Assembly: GCF_007859075.1 (NCBI RefSeq)
Contig: NZ_VOAK01000027.1
Location: 62,001 to 126,000, forward strand
Source: Gemmobacter aquaticus
GTDB lineage: Bacteria > Pseudomonadota > Alphaproteobacteria > Rhodobacterales > Rhodobacteraceae
Direction: 5' to 3'
DNA: 64,000 bases
Positions 7,172 to 15,920 of this stretch are shown in pieces. How positions within the stretch are numbered: the stretch's first letter is position 1; each line of letters opens with the position of its first letter. A program made the translations under genes and the position numbers. The notes under the pieces were generated by a model, which saw nothing but the letters and a program-made list of their open reading frames with translations, had not been told where the DNA came from and ran no database searches.

Positions 7172-9622
7172 ATGCCTCACCTGCCTTCACACGCGCGTGT
7201 CGTCATCATCGGGGGCGGGATTTCCGGCTGCTCGGTGGCCTACCATCTGGCGAAACTTGGCTGGCAGGACATTGTCCTTCTGGAGCGCAAGCAGTTGACC
7301 TCGGGCACCACATGGCATGCCGCGGGGCTGGTGGGGCAATTGCGGGCAAGCCAGAACATGACGCGGCTCGCCAAGTATTCCGCCGATCTTTACACCCGGC
7401 TTGAGGCCGAGACCGGCCTCGCCACCGGCTTTCGCCAGTGCGGGTCGATCACGGCGGCCCTGACGTCCGAGCGGAAGGAAGAGATCCTGCGCCAGGCCAG
7501 CCTTGCCCGCGCCTTTGGCGTTGAGGTGAACGAGCTTTCCCCGGCCGAGGTCAAGGTGCTTTACCCGCATCTGAATACCGATGGCGTGACGGCGGGCGTG
7601 CATCTGCCGCTGGATGGGCAGGCCGATCCGGCCAATATCGCGCTGGCGCTGGCCAAGGGCGCGCGCAGCCGCGGCGCGCGGATCGTGGAACAGGTCAAGG
7701 TCACGCGCGTCACGCAGGCGAATGGCCGGGTGACCGGGGTTGACTGGGTGTCAGGCGCGGAACAGGGCCATATCGCCGCCGATCTGGTGGTCAACTGCGG
7801 CGGCATGTGGGGCCGCGACCTGGCCGCCGAGAACGGCGTCACCCTGCCGCTGCATGCCTGCGAGCATTTCTACATCGTGACCGAAGCCATCCCCGGCCTC
7901 GGCCAGATGCCCGTTCTGCGCGTGCCCGACGAATGCGCCTATTACAAAGAGGACGCGGGCAAGATCCTTCTGGGCGCCTTTGAACCCAAGGCCAAGCCAT
8001 GGGGCATGGACGGCATCCCCGAGACGTTCTGCTTTGACCAGTTGCCCGAGGATTTCGACCACTTCCAGCCGATCCTGGAAATGGGCGTCAACCGCATGCC
8101 GATGCTGGCCGAGGCGGGCATCCACACCTTCTTCAACGGTCCCGAAAGCTTTACTCCCGATGATCGCTATTATCTGGGTGAGGCGCCAGAGCTCGGCGGC
8201 TACTGGGTTGCGGCGGGCTACAACTCGATCGGGATTGCCTCGTCTGGCGGGGCGGGCATGGCGCTGGCGCAATGGATGCATGACGGTGAGGCGCCCTTTG
8301 ATTTGTGGGAGGTCGATATCCGCCGCGCGCAGCCCTTCCAGCGCAACCGCCGTTACCTGAAAGAGCGCGTCAGCGAGACGCTGGGCCTGCTCTACGCCGA
8401 CCACTTCCCCTATCGCCAGATGGCGACGTCGCGCGGCATCCGGCGCACGCCGCTGCACGAACACCTGAAAGCCCGCGGCGCGGTCTTTGGTGAGGTCGCA
8501 GGATGGGAGCGCGCGAACTGGTTCGCCCGTGACGGACAGGAACGGGAATACCGCTATAGCTGGCAGCGACAGAACTGGTTTGACAACCAGCGCGCCGAAC
8601 ACATGGCGCTGCGCGAGGGCGTGGGGCTGCTCGACATGTCGTCCTTCGGCAAGATCCGGGTTGATGGCGCAGATGCGCTGGCCCTGTTGCAGCGGCTCTG
8701 CGCGAATGAGATCAATGTGGACGCAGGGCGGCTGGTCTATACCCAGATGCTGAACGCGCGCGGCGGCATCGAATCCGATCTGACGGTGACGCGGCTGGCC
8801 GAGACCTCGTTCCTGCTGGTCGTGCCGGGGGCCACGCTTCAGCGCGATCTGGCCTGGCTGCGCCGCCATGCGGGCGAGGCCCGCGTGACGATCATCGACA
8901 TGACCGCAGCCGAGGCGGTTCTGCCCGTCATGGGGCCTTTGTCGCGCGCGCTTTTGTCCCGCGTCTCGCCCCATGATTTCTCGAACGATGGCCATCCGTT
9001 TGGCACGGTGCGCGAGATTGAGATCGGCATGGGCCTCGCCCGTGCCCATCGCGTGACCTATGTGGGCGAGCTTGGATGGGAGCTTTATGTCAGCGCCGAT
9101 CAGGCCGTCCATGTGTTTGAAACGCTGGTCGAGGCCGGGGCGGATATGGGACTGCGGCTTTGCGGGCTGCATGCGATGGATAGCTGCCGCATCGAAAAGG
9201 CCTATCGCCATTTCGGCCATGACATCACCGACGAGGATCATGTTCTGGAGGCGGGTCTGGGCTTTGCGGTCAAGACCGGAAAGGGCGATTTCATGGGGCG
9301 CGAGGCGGTGCTGCGCAAGCGCGAGGCGGGGCTCACGCGCCGCCTGATGCAGTTCCGCCTGACCGATCCGGAGCCGCTTCTGTATCACAACGAGCCGATC
9401 CTGCGGGACGGGCAGATCGTGGGGCAGCTCAGCTCAGGCAACTACGGCCATGCGCTTGGTGGCGCGATCGGGCTGGGCTATGTGCCCTGCCGCACCCCCG
9501 GCGAGGCGCCCGAGGAAATGCTGGCCTCCATCTACCGTATCGAGGTGGCAGGCCAAAGCTTTGCCGCCGAGGCCAGCCTTGCCCCGATGTATGATCCGAC
9601 GTTGAGCCGTATCAGGGCCTAG
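7172..9622 (+). CDS. FAD-dependent dimethylglycine/sarcosine dehydrogenase-like oxidoreductase with aminomethyltransferase domain
   Basis: The protein has 816 residues. The N-terminal DAO domain begins with the FAD motif VVIIGGGISGCSVAYHLAKLG and contains TSGTTWHAAGL, where H49 matches the histidine that covalently holds FAD in mitochondrial dimethylglycine dehydrogenase. A middle FAO_M region (about 370-430) is followed by GCV_T folate-binding aminomethyltransferase domains (from about residue 480, with CGLHAMDSCRIEKAYRHFG) and a GCV_T_C domain at the end. The family oxidatively demethylates N-methyl amino acids, passing the one-carbon unit to tetrahydrofolate. The precise substrate cannot be read from sequence. 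The ATG at 7172 has AAGGA upstream. It overlaps the convergent GFA gene by 4 bp. Confidence 0.92.
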   Translation: MPHLPSHARVVIIGGGISGCSVAYHLAKLGWQDIVLLERKQLTSGTTWHAAGLVGQLRASQNMTRLAKYSADLYTRLEAETGLATGFRQCGSITAALTSERKEEILRQASLARAFGVEVNELSPAEVKVLYPHLNTDGVTAGVHLPLDGQADPANIALALAKGARSRGARIVEQVKVTRVTQANGRVTGVDWVSGAEQGHIAADLVVNCGGMWGRDLAAENGVTLPLHACEHFYIVTEAIPGLGQMPVLRVPDECAYYKEDAGKILLGAFEPKAKPWGMDGIPETFCFDQLPEDFDHFQPILEMGVNRMPMLAEAGIHTFFNGPESFTPDDRYYLGEAPELGGYWVAAGYNSIGIASSGGAGMALAQWMHDGEAPFDLWEVDIRRAQPFQRNRRYLKERVSETLGLLYADHFPYRQMATSRGIRRTPLHEHLKARGAVFGEVAGWERANWFARDGQEREYRYSWQRQNWFDNQRAEHMALREGVGLLDMSSFGKIRVDGADALALLQRLCANEINVDAGRLVYTQMLNARGGIESDLTVTRLAETSFLLVVPGATLQRDLAWLRRHAGEARVTIIDMTAAEAVLPVMGPLSRALLSRVSPHDFSNDGHPFGTVREIEIGMGLARAHRVTYVGELGWELYVSADQAVHVFETLVEAGADMGLRLCGLHAMDSCRIEKAYRHFGHDITDEDHVLEAGLGFAVKTGKGDFMGREAVLRKREAGLTRRLMQFRLTDPEPLLYHNEPILRDGQIVGQLSSGNYGHALGGAIGLGYVPCRTPGEAPEEMLASIYRIEVAGQSFAAEASLAPMYDPTLSRIRA

Positions 9623-10011
9623 CCCTCGGACCGCCCGTCGCTGTCGCGATCCTGCAGGTAGTGGCGTGCCAGCGGAAAGTCGGGCAGCCAGCTTTCGCGC
9701 CGGACGGTCCAGAGCTCATAGGTGGGGGTAAACTGGTCAGCTTCGTCCAGCGCGCCGAGGTTCACCTCGATCTCGTCCCCGCTGCGGCCAAAGACTGGTG
9801 AACCACATTCGGGGCAGAAGTGCCGCCCGCGATAGTCGCGCGCCTCGCCCTCAATCGTCACCGCGTCGGCCGGGAATACCGCCGAGGCATGAAAAAGCGC
9901 GCCATGATGCTTGCGGCAGTCAAGGCAATGGCAAAGGCCGACCCGATAGGGCCGGCCCGTCGCCATGATGCGCAACTTGCCGCAAAGGCATCCGCCGGTC
10001 ACATGCTGCAT
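9619..10011 (-). CDS. GFA family zinc protein (glutathione-dependent formaldehyde-activating enzyme-like)
   Basis: The protein has 130 residues and the zinc-binding pattern of the GFA/CENP-V family: GGCLCGKLR, then GLCHCLDCRKHHGALFHASA, then FCPECGSPVFG. Members bind glutathione adducts or act as S-(hydroxymethyl)glutathione-related enzymes. It lies tail-to-tail with the dimethylglycine-dehydrogenase-like gene, overlapping it by 4 bp. N-demethylation can release formaldehyde, so a link to formaldehyde handling is attractive, but the genes are on opposite strands and no co-regulation is shown. Confidence 0.88.
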   Translation of the reverse strand: MQHVTGGCLCGKLRIMATGRPYRVGLCHCLDCRKHHGALFHASAVFPADAVTIEGEARDYRGRHFCPECGSPVFGRSGDEIEVNLGALDEADQFTPTYELWTVRRESWLPDFPLARHYLQDRDSDGRSEG

Positions 10012-10080
10012 GGTCGATCCCCGCTGTTTTGCGCCCGATCCTGCGCCTTGCGGCCAGTTTGCGCAACGGGGCGATGAAGC

Positions 10081-10104
10081 CCCCGGCCCCGCGACGGGCC
10101 GGGG
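10081..10104 (-). terminator. GC-rich hairpin after the sugar ABC operon
   Basis: CCCCGGCCC and GGGCCGGGG form a 9-bp stem with a six-base loop just downstream of the stop codon of the binding-protein gene (minus strand). There is no strong T-run after it (GCTTCATC), so intrinsic termination is possible but not certain. Confidence 0.5.
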
Positions 10105-10111
10105 AAGCCGC

Positions 10112-11071
10112 TTAGAACGGGCTGTCAGGGAAGTAGAACTGCGCCGCGTTCTCGGGCGTGACCAGGGTTGAGCCGATGATGAAGCGGCCCGTCACCGGCG
10201 CGGCCGAGACGTATTTCAGCGCCGTCAGCTCGATCGCGGTCGAGATCTGTGCGGGCGGATAGGTCACGTTCACCGGAAGCTGCGGGTCACCATCCATGAT
10301 GCGCTTGATGATCTCTTTCATGCCGGCGCCGCCGACGATCCACATCTCATCCTTGCGCCCGGCCTGCTCGATCGCGGCCATGGCACCGATCGCCATGTCG
10401 TCATCCGCCGCCCAGACCGCGTCGATCTTGGGGTACTTCGACAGATAGTCCTGCATGACGGTAAAGGCCTTGTCGCGGTTCCAGTCGCCATGCTGCTTGT
10501 CCAGCACCTCGATCCCCGAACCGTCGATGGCCTTTTCAAAGGCATCGACCCGCTCGTTGTCCAGCGTGGTGGGGATGCCGCGCAGCACGACGATCTTGGC
10601 GCCCGAGGGAAGGTTCGCCTTGAAATACTCGCCCGCGACGCGGCCAAAGGCCTCGTTGTCGCCTGCCACATACAGATCCTCGATGCCGGGGACAGAGAGG
10701 CCGCGGTCAACCACGGTCACGAACTTGCCCGCATCCTTCACCGCCTTGACCGGCCCGGTCAGCGGCTCGGATTCAAAGGGCAGCACCACCAGCGCATCGA
10801 TGTTGCGCGTGGCCACCATGTCCTCGATATCGGCCACCTGCTTGGTGGGCTCTCCGGCCGTTGCCAGAACGAAGTCGAGCTGCGGATAGGTGGCCTCAAG
10901 CCGGGCGATGGTGTCCTGGGCATGCCAGTTAAGCCCGCCCATGAAGCCATGCGTGGCCGAGGGGATCGACACGCCGATCACATGGGTCTTGTCCTGCGCC
11001 ACCGCCACGCCGGCAAGGCCCGCCATCACGGCCAGTGCCGCCGTCGCACCGAAAAGCTGTCTGCGTTTCAT
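10112..11071 (-). CDS. Ribose-type sugar ABC transporter substrate-binding protein
   Basis: The protein has 319 residues, with a signal peptide (MKRRQLFGATAALAVMAGLAGVAVA) and a Peripla_BP_4 fold. Typical features are HVIGVSIPSATHGFMGGLNW, DIEDMVATRNIDALVVLPFE, VTVVDRG, DNEAFGRVAGEYF and VWAADDDMAIGAMAAIEQAG. It should bind a pentose, hexose or polyol in the periplasm. It is the last gene of a five-gene minus-strand operon: isomerase, dehydrogenase, ATPase, permease, binding protein. The sugar cannot be named from sequence; the associated Gfo/Idh/MocA dehydrogenase and isomerase suggest it is oxidised after entry. Confidence 0.92.
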   Translation of the reverse strand: MKRRQLFGATAALAVMAGLAGVAVAQDKTHVIGVSIPSATHGFMGGLNWHAQDTIARLEATYPQLDFVLATAGEPTKQVADIEDMVATRNIDALVVLPFESEPLTGPVKAVKDAGKFVTVVDRGLSVPGIEDLYVAGDNEAFGRVAGEYFKANLPSGAKIVVLRGIPTTLDNERVDAFEKAIDGSGIEVLDKQHGDWNRDKAFTVMQDYLSKYPKIDAVWAADDDMAIGAMAAIEQAGRKDEMWIVGGAGMKEIIKRIMDGDPQLPVNVTYPPAQISTAIELTALKYVSAAPVTGRFIIGSTLVTPENAAQFYFPDSPF

Positions 11072-11128
11072 GGTCTTCCTCCCATTGCGCCGCCGGGGCG
11101 GCAGATGAAGGCCCCGCGGGGCCGTCCG

Positions 11129-12103
11129 TTACCGCCCTTCGGCGGATGACTTGCGCCGCTGCAGGACCACCGCCAGCACGATGATCACGCCCTGGATCGC
11201 GCCGTTGAGATAGGGCGACACCAGATTGGCAAGGTTCAGGATGTTTCCGATCAGCGACAGGATCAGCACGCCCACTACGGTGCCCCAGACCCGGCCGAAG
11301 CCGCCTTTCAGGGCCGTGCCACCGATGATGACGGCGGCAATCGCCTCCAGCTCCCACAGAAGGCCGGTAGAGCCCGAGGCCGAACCGAGACGCGGGACGT
11401 AAAGCACCGTCGCAAAACCCACGAGCAGCCCAAGCGCCACATAGGTCAGAAGCTGGATCCGCTCCACCTTGACGGCGGAATAGCGCGCGACCTTGTCATT
11501 CGATCCGATTGCCTCGCAGTAGCGGCCAAAGCGGGTGTGGCGCATGACGACCTCGCCGATCACCACGACGACGGCAAAGGCGATGATCGGCCAGGACACA
11601 CCAAGGATGCCGCCGTAATAGATGGGGCCGATGAACTCGCGCATGCTGAAATCGAGGCTTAACGTGCCGCCGTCGGCGATCCAGGTCACAAGGCTGCGGA
11701 AGATGCCCATGGTGCCCAGCGTGACGATAAAGGGCTCGATCCCTGCCCGCGTGATCAGAAGGCCATTGGCCAGCCCCGCCAGCAGTCCCACAAGGATCGC
11801 AACCCCGATGCCGGCAAGCGCCAGCGGCAAGCCCACCCCGAGGCTGGGTTGCAGCGCGTTCATCGCAAGGATCATCATGCCGGCGACAAAGGCCGCCATC
11901 GATCCGACCGAAAGATCAAGGCCGCCGCTGGTGATGACAAAGGTCATGCCCACCGCGATCATGCCGATAAAGGCCGACCGCGCCAGCACGTTGGTCACGT
12001 TCGCGGCCGAGAGGAAGTTCTCGTTCAGCCCCGCCCCCAGAAGGATCAGTGCGAACAGCGCGGCCAGGGGCCCCAGTGTCGAAAGGGTCAGCCGGTCACG
12101 CAT
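11129..12103 (-). CDS. Ribose-type sugar ABC transporter permease
   Basis: The protein has 324 residues, is strongly hydrophobic with about eight to ten membrane segments, and belongs to the BPD_transp_2 (RbsC) family. It shows VTNVLARSAFIGMIAVGMTFVITSGGLDLSVGSMAAF, the GGLDLSVG motif typical of the family, and the cytoplasmic EAA-like segment EAIGSNDKVARYSAVKV. It overlaps the end of the ATPase gene by 8 bp, consistent with cotranscription. It should form the membrane channel with the ATPase upstream and the binding protein downstream. Confidence 0.92.
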   Translation of the reverse strand: MRDRLTLSTLGPLAALFALILLGAGLNENFLSAANVTNVLARSAFIGMIAVGMTFVITSGGLDLSVGSMAAFVAGMMILAMNALQPSLGVGLPLALAGIGVAILVGLLAGLANGLLITRAGIEPFIVTLGTMGIFRSLVTWIADGGTLSLDFSMREFIGPIYYGGILGVSWPIIAFAVVVVIGEVVMRHTRFGRYCEAIGSNDKVARYSAVKVERIQLLTYVALGLLVGFATVLYVPRLGSASGSTGLLWELEAIAAVIIGGTALKGGFGRVWGTVVGVLILSLIGNILNLANLVSPYLNGAIQGVIIVLAVVLQRRKSSAEGR

Positions 12104-13589
12104 TCTGTGAAATCTCCTCGCTTGTGCCCATCACCAGCCGCACGACCGCCGTTTCGCGGATCGCCTCTCCGGCCAGTTCGCCCGCGACGCGGCCCTGCCG
12201 CATCACCAGAACCCGATCGGAAAGGCCCAACACCTCGGGCATGTCAGAGGAGATGACGATGACGCTGCGCCCTTCGCGGGCCAGCCGGTCGATGAAATGA
12301 TAGATCTGGCTTTTCGTGCCAATGTCGATGCCGCGGGTCGGCTCGTCGATGATGATGACCTCGGGCTCGGGCAGCATGGTCTTGGCAAGCAGGAGTTTCT
12401 GCTGGTTCCCGCCGGAGAGGTTGCCCACCGCCATCTCCCGGCTGGGCGCGCGGATGTCGAAATCGCTGATCGCCCGCGTCAGCGCCGCGTCCTCAAGCTT
12501 GCGCGAGATGATGGGCGCGCCGAAATCGGCGAGCGTGGACAGCGTCAGGTTCTCGCGCAGGGTCTTGGTCAGCAGAAGCCCGCGTTCCTTGCGGTCTTCG
12601 GTCAGATAGGCGATGCCATGGGCCGCCGCTTCGGGCAGGGATCGCACCTGTGCGGGTGCGCTGCCACGCAGGATTTGTCCATGATGCGGTCGCAGACCGA
12701 CCAGCCCCTCGGCCAGCTCCGTCCGCCCCGATCCCACAAGGCCCGAAATGCCCAGAACCTCGCCACGTCTCAGCGTGAAGCTGACCCCATGCACGAGGGG
12801 CGGCACGTGGAAGTCCCGCACCTCAAGCGCCACCGGGCCAAAGCTTGTGCGGCGCGGCGGGAAGATGTCTTTCAGATCGCGGCCCACCATGGCGGTGGCC
12901 ATGCCATCCTCGGTCAGCTCTCCCCGGCCCGCGCGGCGCACCACTGCGCCATCGCGCAGGACGGTGATCCGGTCGGCCAGATGGCTCACCTCATCCAGAC
13001 GGTGCGAGGTGTAGAGGATCGCAACCCCCTGCGAGCGTAGCCGGTCGATCTGGCGAAACAGCACCTCCACCTCGCGGTGGGTCAGTACCGCCGAGGGTTC
13101 GTCCATGATCAGCACCCGCGCATTGCGCGACAACGCCTTTGCGATCTCGACCATCTGCCGGTCAGAGACGGCAAGATCGCGGATGCGCGCATCGGGCCGC
13201 ACCTTGCATTCCAGCTGATCGAGCAGACCCTGCGTCGCCTCTCGCATCGCGCGGTGATCGAGAAACAGCCCGCCCATCTCGCGGCCCAGCCAGATGTTCT
13301 GTGCAACCGTCAGATCGGGGGCGAGGTTGAATTCCTGATGGATCACCACCACGCCCTGCGCCTCGGCCTCTGGCCCGCTGGCATAGGTGACGGGCCGGCC
13401 ATCCAGCAGCACCTGCCCGGCCGAGGGGGCCAGATAGCCGCCGAGGATCTTCATGATCGTCGACTTGCCCGCGCCATTCTCGCCGATCAGGGCGTGAACC
13501 TCGGCGGGGTGCAGTTCAAGGTCGATGCCATGCAGCACCTCGATCGGACCGAAGCTGCGATACACTCCGGCAAGGGCAAGTGTCGTCAT
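12096..13589 (-). CDS. Ribose-type sugar ABC transporter ATP-binding protein (two ATPase domains)
   Basis: The protein has 497 residues and the RbsA/MglA two-domain layout. The first domain has Walker A GENGAGKST, an altered signature region (AVSDRQMVEIAKAL) and Walker B VLIMDEPSAVL. The second has a degenerate Walker A (SGLVGSGRTELAEG), the signature NLSGGNQQKLLLAKTM and Walker B VIIIDEPTRGIDIGTK. The start at 13589 begins MTTLALAG and overlaps the stop of the upstream dehydrogenase gene as ATGA. It energises uptake by the permease and binding protein encoded next. Confidence 0.93.
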   Translation of the reverse strand: MTTLALAGVYRSFGPIEVLHGIDLELHPAEVHALIGENGAGKSTIMKILGGYLAPSAGQVLLDGRPVTYASGPEAEAQGVVVIHQEFNLAPDLTVAQNIWLGREMGGLFLDHRAMREATQGLLDQLECKVRPDARIRDLAVSDRQMVEIAKALSRNARVLIMDEPSAVLTHREVEVLFRQIDRLRSQGVAILYTSHRLDEVSHLADRITVLRDGAVVRRAGRGELTEDGMATAMVGRDLKDIFPPRRTSFGPVALEVRDFHVPPLVHGVSFTLRRGEVLGISGLVGSGRTELAEGLVGLRPHHGQILRGSAPAQVRSLPEAAAHGIAYLTEDRKERGLLLTKTLRENLTLSTLADFGAPIISRKLEDAALTRAISDFDIRAPSREMAVGNLSGGNQQKLLLAKTMLPEPEVIIIDEPTRGIDIGTKSQIYHFIDRLAREGRSVIVISSDMPEVLGLSDRVLVMRQGRVAGELAGEAIRETAVVRLVMGTSEEISQNA

Positions 13590-14719
13590 GGTGCGACCCA
13601 TGCCGCATCGCGCTGATGCGAGCGGATGCAGGCCGCAACAAAGCGCATGCCGGCCAGACCGTCGCGCAGGGTGGGATAAACCACGCCTTCAGGCGCGGAC
13701 ATGCCTGCGTCATGGGCGCGAATGGCGGCTGCGGCTTCGGTGTAGATCGTGGCGAAGGCCTCGAGATACCCTTCAGGATGGCCCGAGGGCACGCGCGCGA
13801 CACGGGTGGCTTCAGCAAGGCTGCCCGCACCGTTCCGCGTCAGCATCTGGCGCGGCTGGCCATGCGGCGTGAACCACAGAACATTCGGGTTCTCCTGCAT
13901 CCACTCGATCCCGCCCTTTTCGCCATAGACGCGCAGGCAGAGCCGGTTCTCATTGCCCGGCGCCACTTGCGAGGCCCACAGCATTCCCTTGGCCCCGCTG
14001 GAATAGCGCATCAGCACATGGGCGTTGTCATCAAGCCTGCGGCCGGGAACGAAGCTCGACAGATCCGCCGCAATCGCGGTGGGCTCTTGCCCGGTCACAA
14101 AGGCTGCAAGGTTATAGGCATGGGTCCCGATATCGCCCAAGGCGCCACCTGCGCCGGATCGTGCCGGATCGGTGCGCCATTCCGCCTGTTTCGATCCCGT
14201 CTCCTCTACCGCCGTGGTCAGCCAGTCCTGCGCATACTCCACCTGCACCAGACGCAAGGCGCCCAGATCCCCGCGCGCAACCATTGCCCGCGCCTGCCGG
14301 ATCAACGGATAGCCGGTGTAGTTATGCGTCAGGATGAACAGCGCATTGGCGCGCTCGGCCACCTTGGCCAGCTTGGCCGCCTCGGCCATGGTCGCCGTCA
14401 GGGGCTTGTCGCAGATCACATGGATGCCGCGTTTCAGAAACTCGATCGCGGGGGCTGCGTGCATGTGATTGGGCGTGACGATTGCCACGGCGCGGATGCC
14501 ATCCTTGCGCCGCGCCTCGCGTATGGCCATCTGGCGATAGTCGTCATAGCTGCGGGCCAGTCCAAGCTCGGCCGCCGAGGCGCGCGCCCGCTCTGCCGAG
14601 GACGAGAGCGACCCCGCGACCAGCGTGAACTGGGCATCAAGCCGCGCCGCGATCCGGTGGACCGCTCCGATGAAGGCGCCCTGCCCGCCGCCGACCATTC
14701 CAAGACGGATCGGTTCCAT
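13586..14719 (-). CDS. Gfo/Idh/MocA family NAD(P)-dependent oxidoreductase
   Basis: The protein has 377 residues. It has an N-terminal Rossmann fold starting IRLGMVGGGQGAFIGAVHR, the family's central motif VICDKPLTATMAEAAKLA (the EKP-like block with the catalytic lysine) and the C-terminal substrate domain with GDIGTHAYNLAAFVTG, whose GxxxxHxxD-like histidine is typical. It probably oxidises a sugar, inositol or sugar acid with NAD(P). It sits between the isomerase and the ATPase gene in the sugar operon, 1 bp after the isomerase stop, so its substrate is most likely the transported sugar or a derivative. Confidence 0.92.
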   Translation of the reverse strand: MEPIRLGMVGGGQGAFIGAVHRIAARLDAQFTLVAGSLSSSAERARASAAELGLARSYDDYRQMAIREARRKDGIRAVAIVTPNHMHAAPAIEFLKRGIHVICDKPLTATMAEAAKLAKVAERANALFILTHNYTGYPLIRQARAMVARGDLGALRLVQVEYAQDWLTTAVEETGSKQAEWRTDPARSGAGGALGDIGTHAYNLAAFVTGQEPTAIAADLSSFVPGRRLDDNAHVLMRYSSGAKGMLWASQVAPGNENRLCLRVYGEKGGIEWMQENPNVLWFTPHGQPRQMLTRNGAGSLAEATRVARVPSGHPEGYLEAFATIYTEAAAAIRAHDAGMSAPEGVVYPTLRDGLAGMRFVAACIRSHQRDAAWVAP

Positions 14720-14720
14720 G

Positions 14721-15779
14721 CTAGCCCTCCAGCCCCAGCATCCGGCGGTTGGTGGCCCGGTCGGCCCCTGCGCCGGCAAAATCGTCAAATGCCTTTTCGG
14801 TCACGCGGATGATGTGGTGCCGCACGAATTCGGCCCCTTCCCGTGCGCCATCCTCGGGGTGCTTCAGGCAGCACTCCCATTCCACCACCGCCCATCCGGC
14901 AAAGCCGTATTGCGTGAGCTTGGAAAACACCCCGCCGAAATCCACCTGCCCGTCGCCAAGGCTGCGGAAACGACCCGCCCGATTCACCCAAGGCTGGAAG
15001 CCGCCATAGACGCCCTGCCGTCCCGTCGGGTTCAGCTCGGCATCCTTGACGTGGAACATGCGGATGCGCTCGTGGTAGATGTCGATGTGCTGCAGGTAGT
15101 CCAGATGCTGCAGCACGTAATGCGACGGGTCATAGAGCATATTGGCGCGGGCATGGCCGCCGACCCGGTCAAGGAACATCTCAAAACTAATGCCGTCGCA
15201 GAGATCCTCGCCCGGATGGATCTCGTAGCACAGATCCACGCCGCAGCTTTCCGCGTGATCGAGGATCGGGAGCCAGCGGCGGGCAAGCTCGTCAAACGCC
15301 TCTTCCACCAGACCGGCGGGGCGCTGCGGCCAAGGGTAGATGTAGGGCCAGGCCAGCGCGCCGGAAAACGTGGCCATCGCCGTAAGGCCAAGATTGCGCG
15401 AGGCCGTCAGCGCCTTTGTCATCTGATCCACCGCCCATACCGCCCGCGCGGCCGGGTTTCCCCGCACCGCTGGCGCAGCAAAGCCGTCAAAGGCCAGATC
15501 ATAAGCCGGATGCACGGCAACCAGCTGACCCTGCAGATGCGTCGAAAGCTCGGTGATGGTGATCCCGTTGTCAGCCGCCCTGCCCTTCAGGTCGTCGCAA
15601 TAGCCTTGCGAGCTGGCCGCCAGATCAAGGTCGAACAGCCGGGCATCCCAACTGGGCAACTGCACCCCGGCATAGCCGCAGTCGGCGGCCCATTTGGTGA
15701 TTGCATCAAAGCTGTTGAATGGCGCCGTGTCCCCCGCGAATTGCGCCAGGAACAGGGCCGGGCCCTGGATCGTCCGCAT
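14721..15779 (-). CDS. Sugar phosphate isomerase/epimerase (AP endonuclease 2-type TIM barrel)
   Basis: The protein has 352 residues of the xylose-isomerase-like TIM-barrel superfamily. Expected metal or active-site segments are CYEIHPGEDLCDGISFEMFL, NMLYDPSHYVLQHLD, RIRMFHVKDAELNPTG and WAVVEWECCLKHPEDGAREG. The start at 15779 has a strong GGGAGGAG site. It is the first gene of the operon, 140 bp from the divergent LacI gene, and two LacI-type operators lie in that gap. Together with the dehydrogenase it probably converts the imported sugar; the exact reaction is unknown. Confidence 0.9.
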   Translation of the reverse strand: MRTIQGPALFLAQFAGDTAPFNSFDAITKWAADCGYAGVQLPSWDARLFDLDLAASSQGYCDDLKGRAADNGITITELSTHLQGQLVAVHPAYDLAFDGFAAPAVRGNPAARAVWAVDQMTKALTASRNLGLTAMATFSGALAWPYIYPWPQRPAGLVEEAFDELARRWLPILDHAESCGVDLCYEIHPGEDLCDGISFEMFLDRVGGHARANMLYDPSHYVLQHLDYLQHIDIYHERIRMFHVKDAELNPTGRQGVYGGFQPWVNRAGRFRSLGDGQVDFGGVFSKLTQYGFAGWAVVEWECCLKHPEDGAREGAEFVRHHIIRVTEKAFDDFAGAGADRATNRRMLGLEG

Positions 15780-15813
15780 CGCTCCTCCCAAAGTCAGCGG
15801 CTATGTCCGATCA

Positions 15814-15827
15814 TGTAATCGGTTGCA
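15814..15827. promoter_or_regulatory. LacI-family operator 1
   Basis: TGTAATCGGTTGCA fits the LacI-family operator pattern TGNAANCGNTTNCA, a near palindrome around a central CG. It lies 35 bp upstream of the isomerase start in the divergent region with the LacI gene. Confidence 0.75.
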
Positions 15828-15845
15828 TCGACGATAGACTTGCAA

Positions 15846-15859
15846 TGTAATCGTTTGCA
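15846..15859. promoter_or_regulatory. LacI-family operator 2
   Basis: TGTAATCGTTTGCA is a second copy of the TGNAANCGNTTNCA pattern, exactly 32 bp (about three helical turns) from operator 1, so two repressor dimers could bind on one face of the DNA. Partly overlapping it is another palindrome, TGCAAG-N6-CTTGCA (15856-15873). Confidence 0.75.
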
Positions 15860-15920
15860 AGACGATTCTTGCACCTTGATCGCAGTTGAGCGCGGCGCCC
15901 CTCGGGCCTATGACATAAGC

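Noticed and set aside
7751-9388. A 545-codon minus-strand open frame
   Set aside because: It is antisense to the well-supported dimethylglycine-dehydrogenase-like gene and has no domain or ribosome site.
15856-15873. TGCAAG-N6-CTTGCA as a third LacI operator
   Set aside because: It is a palindrome but lacks the central CG pattern of the other two and overlaps one of them, so I did not list it as a separate operator.
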